Source of the DNA: Chitinophagaceae bacterium PMP191F
Lineage (GTDB): Bacteria; Bacteroidota; Bacteroidia; Chitinophagales; Chitinophagaceae
Assembly (NCBI GenBank): GCA_001302245.1
Contig: LGYU01000013.1
Span: forward strand, 1 to 64,000
Direction: 5' to 3'
DNA: 64,000 nucleotides
Made by a program: the position numbers and the translations under genes. The notes beneath the pieces were generated by a model that had not been told where the DNA came from, searched no databases, and saw nothing but the letters and a program-made list of their open reading frames with translations. The stretch's first letter is position 1. Every line of letters starts with the position of its first letter. Of this stretch, positions 60,201 through 64,000 are shown piece after piece.

Positions 60201-61411
60201 CAGTTCAATCCTCCTCCATCGGTACCGATCCAGATATTTCCTTTACTGTCTTCACAAAAACTTCTTACATCATTATAGCTGAGACTGCCTGTTGCTGCTT
60301 CCTGGCGGTACAGTGCAAATTTTCCGGTACCCGGTGTATACAGGTTGATACCGCCGCGATGGGTACCGATCCATAGGTTACCTTGTTTATCTTCCAGTAA
60401 TGCAGAAACGGTACGTTGTGAAAGACTGGAAGGATCATCGGCTTCTTTTTTATAATGAAAAAAAGTGCCACGGCTGGCATCAAACAATTCTAGCCCGCCG
60501 TTCACTGTGCCGACCCAGGTATTGCCCTTGCGATCTGTGATGATACTTCTTACCTGGTTACTGCCCAGGCTCCATACATCTTTTTCACGATGCTGGTATT
60601 GTACAATGGTTTGCCGTGTAGGATTGAGTACAAAAATGCCATCATCTTCGGTGCCGATCCAGATATTGCCGTTTTTATCTTCCTGCAACACACGTATTAT
60701 TTTATTTTCAACTGTTTTACCTGTGCCCCCAATATTATAATACTGTAACACCTGTTTACTGTTCCTGTCAAACAGGTTGAGTCCGTTGGCCGTACCGATC
60801 CAGAAACGTCCGTGAATGTCTTCCAGCAGGCACTGTATATTATCGTGACTCAGGCTTTTGCCGTTACCCGCCTGGTGACGGAAATGCTCAAAGCTATTGG
60901 TGGCAGGTATAAAAAGGTTGAGCCCGCCTTCTGCTGTTGCTACCCACAGCCTGCCTGCGGCATCTTCATATAAGGAAGTAATGACGTTGTTACTGATAGT
61001 TTGTGTATTGGCCGGGTTGTGCTGATAGCGGGTAAAGCGGTTGGAGGAAATATCCAGCCGGTTCAGCCCGTTGGTGGTAGCTACCCAGATATAATGTTGT
61101 GTATCCTCATATATATAGCGGATATAATTATCACTGATACTGTTGGTATCGACGGCATTGTAATGATACACAGTCATCTGGTAACCATCAAACCTGTTCA
61201 GTCCATCACGGGTACCAAACCACATAAAGCCACGGCTGTCCTGGAAAATGTGTTCAATGGTGCTGTTGGATAGCCCCTGCTCGTTGGTAATGTGTTTAAA
61301 ACGCAATGTGGGTGCCTGTGCTAAAATGCGAAAAGAAGTAGTAAGCAGCAGGACCAATAGTATGTTCCTGAAAGTATGTTTTGGTGTGAAGATGAAAAAA
61401 TGACATTTCAT
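57254..61411 (-). CDS. Hybrid two-component system protein (propeller sensor, kinase, receiver, AraC output)
   Basis: A 1385-residue one-protein regulator typical of Bacteroidota nutrient uptake loci. A signal sequence (about 1-31) is followed by some 13 two-component propeller repeats (about 40-740, LLEDKQGNLWIGTHRGGINL type), a Y_Y_Y domain (about 750-825: YAYKLDGLDNDWNYVGTERK) and one transmembrane segment (about 830-850). The kinase has H860 in FFTNISHEFRTPLSL, NLVSNAFKYTADGG and GSGIGLAFVKSL. A receiver (phospho-acceptor D1184 in LIISDVMMPRMNG) and an AraC helix-turn-helix (about 1275-1385: DYICSKAGMSRTRLYEKIK, GIQTQSYFTKAFKKEFGKTP) follow. It is divergent from a susC gene, which it most likely activates when the propeller binds an oligosaccharide. 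Confidence 0.96.
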   Translation of the reverse strand: MKCHFFIFTPKHTFRNILLVLLLTTSFRILAQAPTLRFKHITNEQGLSNSTIEHIFQDSRGFMWFGTRDGLNRFDGYQMTVYHYNAVDTNSISDNYIRYIYEDTQHYIWVATTNGLNRLDISSNRFTRYQHNPANTQTISNNVITSLYEDAAGRLWVATAEGGLNLFIPATNSFEHFRHQAGNGKSLSHDNIQCLLEDIHGRFWIGTANGLNLFDRNSKQVLQYYNIGGTGKTVENKIIRVLQEDKNGNIWIGTEDDGIFVLNPTRQTIVQYQHREKDVWSLGSNQVRSIITDRKGNTWVGTVNGGLELFDASRGTFFHYKKEADDPSSLSQRTVSALLEDKQGNLWIGTHRGGINLYTPGTGKFALYRQEAATGSLSYNDVRSFCEDSKGNIWIGTDGGGLNCFNRQTNSFTHYTYNPYNPSGISSNEVLHVSEDSDGNLWIATWGGGLNLLNRKTGQFTRFVHNPADPRSISSNYVQRVYEDKQHNLWVATYYGGLNRFDRTSRQFTRLNSDPQQQTALYGNNIISLAEDATGSLWIGTDDGGLNCYDPATQRITHYFHTDDKMPDLRVLFCDSKGRLWVGQAGLYLFNPQQKKFSRYTSAAGFESEFIKGITEDEKGNFWVATSNGLTCFNPETRYFKKFNTADGLQGLEFEANAYLKTRSGEMFFGGINGFNSFFPGNIVTNNFIPPVYLTDFQLFNQKVIPGKDTPLQQDISTAQTITLSHAQSSFSLGFAALNYTAAENNQYAYKLDGLDNDWNYVGTERKASYTNLDPGTYTFHVKAANNDGIWNEQGTTIQLVIKPPFWNTWWFRSLAILAALTGILAFYRFRQKLHIRRLEIQKREEMHQEQLQFFTNISHEFRTPLSLILGALEKLQKQGSSPGELYRIMHRNINRMSGLINELMDFRKVETGVLELKVMPGNLCLFLQELSDEFRELAAQKKISFTVDVPRDLPETWFDRQVLEKIILNLVSNAFKYTADGGNIAIQLFTNRDAFTPLFVNGLQLPHTYKGKQYIYICVADNGIGISRESIRHLFERYYKISESHLGSGIGLAFVKSLTTLHKGNIYVYSERNKGTQIVIGLPVHRNDYTPAEKWIQSSEEAGMRLESIHYRYEQSPNNPEDNNQSAERTPGKYHILLADDNDELRQFIKDSLQPAYHVSEAADGHTGLEKAREEFPDLIISDVMMPRMNGIDFCKQVKEDIDTSHIPFLMLTARDAPAARMEGVSSGADFYFAKPISIDLLQLTIRNIFEQRRKLKERYFRDQHAAAKDLVHSAKDKTFMDELLQLIDAQLTNPDMDVDYICSKAGMSRTRLYEKIKSITGQSIGEFVRTIRLRKAVEIMTHEDVPLTEVMYRVGIQTQSYFTKAFKKEFGKTPTQFLQELKK

Positions 61412-61662
61412 GTGGCGCTATCTTTCAGCATTAGGATCGTTGACATAAATGTAAACCAATTTACAGGTAAACCGGCTGTTTTGAACGTTAAACGGATAAA
61501 TAGAACTAAAGAAATGAACAATAGAACAAGGGTTGGAGAAGGTCTGTAAGTAATTTGCCTGTCTAACGATTGGGATACATGTTTGCCATTGTGACAGTAT
61601 ATTATATGGTATGCATTGTTCCATTCAGGTAGCAAATCCTCAAAACAAAAACTGCTTAAACA
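61412..61662. promoter_or_regulatory. Divergent regulatory region of the regulator and susC
   Basis: A 251-base gap between the starts of the hybrid regulator (leftward) and susC (rightward). It should hold both promoters and the AraC-type binding sites, but no clear TAnnTTTG box or direct repeat was recognised by eye. No gene is supported inside it. Confidence 0.5.
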
Positions 61663-64000
61663 ATGCAAGTGAAAAAACGATTGCGCAGGTTTGCCATGTG
61701 CGCGATAGCCGTTTGCTGCTGCAGCCTGTCGCTATTTGCCCAGCAAATTATCAAAGGAACTTTACGCAACGCTTCTGGTCAGCCGCTTTCCGGCGCTACT
61801 ATTTCCGTAAAAAATTCAGAGAGATCAGCCGTGTCCAGTGCAGGCGGCGAATTTTCTATCAATGCATCGGTGGGTGATATTCTGTTGATCAGTTTTGTAG
61901 GCTATAAAGCACAGGAAGTTACTGTTACGGGTACTGCGCCGGTATCAGTTACTTTACAGGAAGAGGCTTCCAGTATGAATGAAGTGGTGGTGATCGGTTA
62001 TGGAACCACTACCCGCCGCGATATCAGTACATCAGTTGCCAAAGTAGATCCGAAAAAAATTCCGGGTGCTGCCAACAACAGCATTCCCGAATTATTGTTT
62101 GGCCGTGCTGCCGGTTTGCAGGTAAATCAGCAAAGCGCACAGCCTGGTGGTAATATTAATATATCCATTCGTGGCAAAGGCACTCCTTTAATAGTAGTAG
62201 ATGGTGTGGTATATCCCAACAGCGGACTGGAACCTGGTAACGGTTCTGTGGAAGTGCAGGGTGTGAACAGGGGTATGCTGGCAGGATTGAACCCTGGTGA
62301 TATTGAATCAGTGGAGTTTTTGAAAGATGCCAGTGCTGCTATTTATGGTGTGGCGGCTTCCAACGGTGTAATGCTGATCACTACCAAAAAAGGAAAGGCC
62401 GGTAAAATGATGGTGACCTACGACGGTAATGAATCATTCATTAAGAATATGGGCTACCTGAAACCCCTGAATGCTACTGATTACATGACCTATTATAACC
62501 AGCTGAGTAAAGACAAATACCTGGCTGATAAAAATATGGCACCTTTTGGCAGTGTGGCTGTAGACCTTTCCGGTTTTACTCCCAAATTTACCGATGCACA
62601 GATCCAATCGGCAGGTGCAGGTACTGACTGGCTGGGACAGGTGTTGAGATCGGGCAGAATAGACAATCATGCTGTTGCCCTGAATGGAGGAAGTGATAAG
62701 GTGGTGTATTATTTTTCGGGTAGCTACTTTAACCAGGAAGGTACTTTAAAAGGTTCCGGTCTTACCAGGTATACAGGCCGTTTGAATGTGTCTTTTGAAA
62801 TGAATAAATTCCTGAAGCTGAATGCCAGCATCAATGCCAACAGAAACAATTATTCCAATCCGCAGGCAGGATGGCAAACAGGAGGTTCCGGTACGCAGGG
62901 CTTCAATGCATTGCAGGCTGCACTGGCATATCCTTCTTATCTACCGGTGCGTGATAATAATGGTAACTATACATTGTTTGGCTTTACAGGTAACCCGGTG
63001 TCGCTACTGGATATCAGTGACAGAACAAATTTTAACGGTATGCTCAGCAACATCTCGCTGGACTTTACCATTCTTCCGAAAATACTGACCGGTAAAATTT
63101 CTTACGGATACAATTCTGAATATGCTGTCCGTGATTTCTATATCCCGAAAACAGTATACTGGGGACAATTGTACCGTGCTACCGGTAATATAGCTGAAGA
63201 CAGGAGGCAGAATCAGACCATGGAAGCAACCCTGTCGTTCAAAAAATCATTCGGTGATTTTGTAAAATTGGATGCGGTAGCAGGTGTAGGGCAGTACATT
63301 GATAATTATACCGGCGTAAGTGTGGAAGCATTCGGTATGCTGGATGCTATCAATACCGCCAATATTGCTTCAGCTACTTCTTTCGGAACACCCACATCTT
63401 ACCGTGGACAGGATAAATACCGTTCTTTCTTTGCGCGTGCCAATTTTGATTTTTTCGATCGCTATGTGGTGGCATTAAGTGTACGTCGTGATGGTGCAGA
63501 TAAATTTTTCCCGGATAATAAATACCAGTATTTCCCATCTGCATCTGTAGCCTGGAAGGTCAGCAATGAATCATTTTTACGTGATATTGATGTGATCTCC
63601 TTGCTGAAACTGCGTAGCAGCTATGGTGTAACGGGTGAAAGACCGGGTACTGCTGCGTATGGTGGCTATGCTGCTGATAATACATCAGCCACTTTCAACA
63701 GCGGTTCAACAATATATATCCCTTATCAGGTGATCCGTTTTGACAATCCCGGTTTAAAATGGCCGGTTACCAATACACTGGATGTAGGTTTTGATTTCGG
63801 TTTCTTTAAAGACAGGATCACCGGTTCATTCGACTGGTTTACCGAAGATAAAACACGTTTGCTGAGCAATGCCACTACACCACAGTTGTCCATCATTTCC
63901 ACTTCGCCTATTAACGGTGGCCGTCAGCGCAGAACAGGATATGAGTTTACCTTGAATACAGATAATATCCGTTCAAAGGATTTTACCTGGAGTACCAATA
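61663..64000 (+). CDS. SusC/RagA family TonB-linked receptor, cut by the window end
   Basis: The frame is open from the ATG at 61663 to the end of the window (779 codons seen; family members run near 1000-1100). The N-terminus MQVKKRLRRFAMCAIAVCCC is a signal peptide cut near LFAQQ. A carboxypeptidase-D regulatory-like domain follows (IIKGTLRNASGQPLSGATIS), then the linker SMNEVVVIGYGTTTRRDIST and the plug (LLFGRAAGLQVNQQ, SIRGKGTPLIVVDGVVYPN, VEFLKDASAAIYGVAASNGV, MLITTKKGK). The barrel begins near residue 260. A susD gene would be expected beyond the window. It probably imports the ligand sensed by the divergent hybrid regulator. Confidence 0.95.
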   Translation, partial: MQVKKRLRRFAMCAIAVCCCSLSLFAQQIIKGTLRNASGQPLSGATISVKNSERSAVSSAGGEFSINASVGDILLISFVGYKAQEVTVTGTAPVSVTLQEEASSMNEVVVIGYGTTTRRDISTSVAKVDPKKIPGAANNSIPELLFGRAAGLQVNQQSAQPGGNINISIRGKGTPLIVVDGVVYPNSGLEPGNGSVEVQGVNRGMLAGLNPGDIESVEFLKDASAAIYGVAASNGVMLITTKKGKAGKMMVTYDGNESFIKNMGYLKPLNATDYMTYYNQLSKDKYLADKNMAPFGSVAVDLSGFTPKFTDAQIQSAGAGTDWLGQVLRSGRIDNHAVALNGGSDKVVYYFSGSYFNQEGTLKGSGLTRYTGRLNVSFEMNKFLKLNASINANRNNYSNPQAGWQTGGSGTQGFNALQAALAYPSYLPVRDNNGNYTLFGFTGNPVSLLDISDRTNFNGMLSNISLDFTILPKILTGKISYGYNSEYAVRDFYIPKTVYWGQLYRATGNIAEDRRQNQTMEATLSFKKSFGDFVKLDAVAGVGQYIDNYTGVSVEAFGMLDAINTANIASATSFGTPTSYRGQDKYRSFFARANFDFFDRYVVALSVRRDGADKFFPDNKYQYFPSASVAWKVSNESFLRDIDVISLLKLRSSYGVTGERPGTAAYGGYAADNTSATFNSGSTIYIPYQVIRFDNPGLKWPVTNTLDVGFDFGFFKDRITGSFDWFTEDKTRLLSNATTPQLSIISTSPINGGRQRRTGYEFTLNTDNIRSKDFTWSTN

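Noticed and set aside
1-64000. CRISPR arrays, tRNA or rRNA genes, prophage or plasmid replication functions
   Set aside because: No regularly spaced repeats, no tRNA/rRNA signatures and no phage or replication genes were recognised by eye.

Overview
The window looks like a chromosome segment of a Bacteroidota bacterium, most likely from the Chitinophagaceae (Chitinophaga/Niastella-like). The signs are two SusC/RagA TonB-linked receptors with a SusD lipoprotein, a one-protein hybrid two-component regulator with beta-propeller sensor and AraC output, secreted proteins with type IX secretion (T9SS) sorting tails, many proteins with signal peptides ending in Q just after the cleavage site, weak Shine-Dalgarno signals, and Bacteroidota-type -7 promoter boxes (TAnnTTTG) close to several start codons. 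No rRNA, tRNA, CRISPR array or intact insertion sequence was seen. The taxonomic call is inference from gene content.

Layout. 0-4 kb: leftward genes for a MORN/TonB_C protein, an M14 carboxypeptidase and folD, separated by hairpin terminators. 4-7 kb: an outer-membrane barrel protein translationally coupled to a ComEA-like helix-hairpin-helix barrel protein. 7-12 kb: a susC-susD pair ending in a strong terminator. 12-19 kb: housekeeping genes (DUF3467, radC, prs, rplY, pth, a FAH-family hydrolase, a fused E1 alpha/beta 2-oxoacid dehydrogenase). 19-21.5 kb: a lone IS1595-like transposase relative that seems to have lost its catalytic acid, a stretch that looks like an unannotated structured RNA with its own promoter and terminator, and a class A beta-lactamase lipoprotein.

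21.8-28.8 kb is a signalling operon: REC-PAS-histidine kinase, a CHASE3-GAF-histidine kinase with three receivers, a single-domain response regulator, CheR and CheB. There is no CheA, CheW or chemoreceptor beside it. 28.9-31 kb: PAP2 phosphatase and an ArnT/PMT-type glycosyltransferase. 31-38 kb: a large T9SS-exported subtilase, a small regulatory-like domain protein, a PP2C phosphatase and cardiolipin synthase. 38-43 kb: secreted GH127 and GH51 arabinofuranosidases, probably one arabinose-releasing unit. 43-46 kb: DUF4920 protein and an operon of FadR-type regulator, TauE/SafE exporter and DUF1634 protein, whose promoter lies between two identical perfect palindromes.

46.3-49.6 kb holds a two-gene cassette: an uncharacterised 606-residue protein and a membrane-anchored protein with one CxxCH haem site. 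50-53.6 kb: an Ig-like lipoprotein and an 828-residue repeat protein with a T9SS tail. 53.8-55.6 kb: a TetR regulator with an operator over its own promoter, followed by a Tet(X)-like flavin monooxygenase. 55.6-57.1 kb: a conserved small protein and a secreted HExxH metalloprotease. 57.2 kb to the end: a hybrid two-component system protein divergent from a second susC that runs off the window.

The points most worth following up are the candidate RNA at 20.29-20.64 kb, the receptor-less CheR/CheB kinase operon, the haem/606-residue pair, the immobilised transposase, and the two palindromic operator arrangements.
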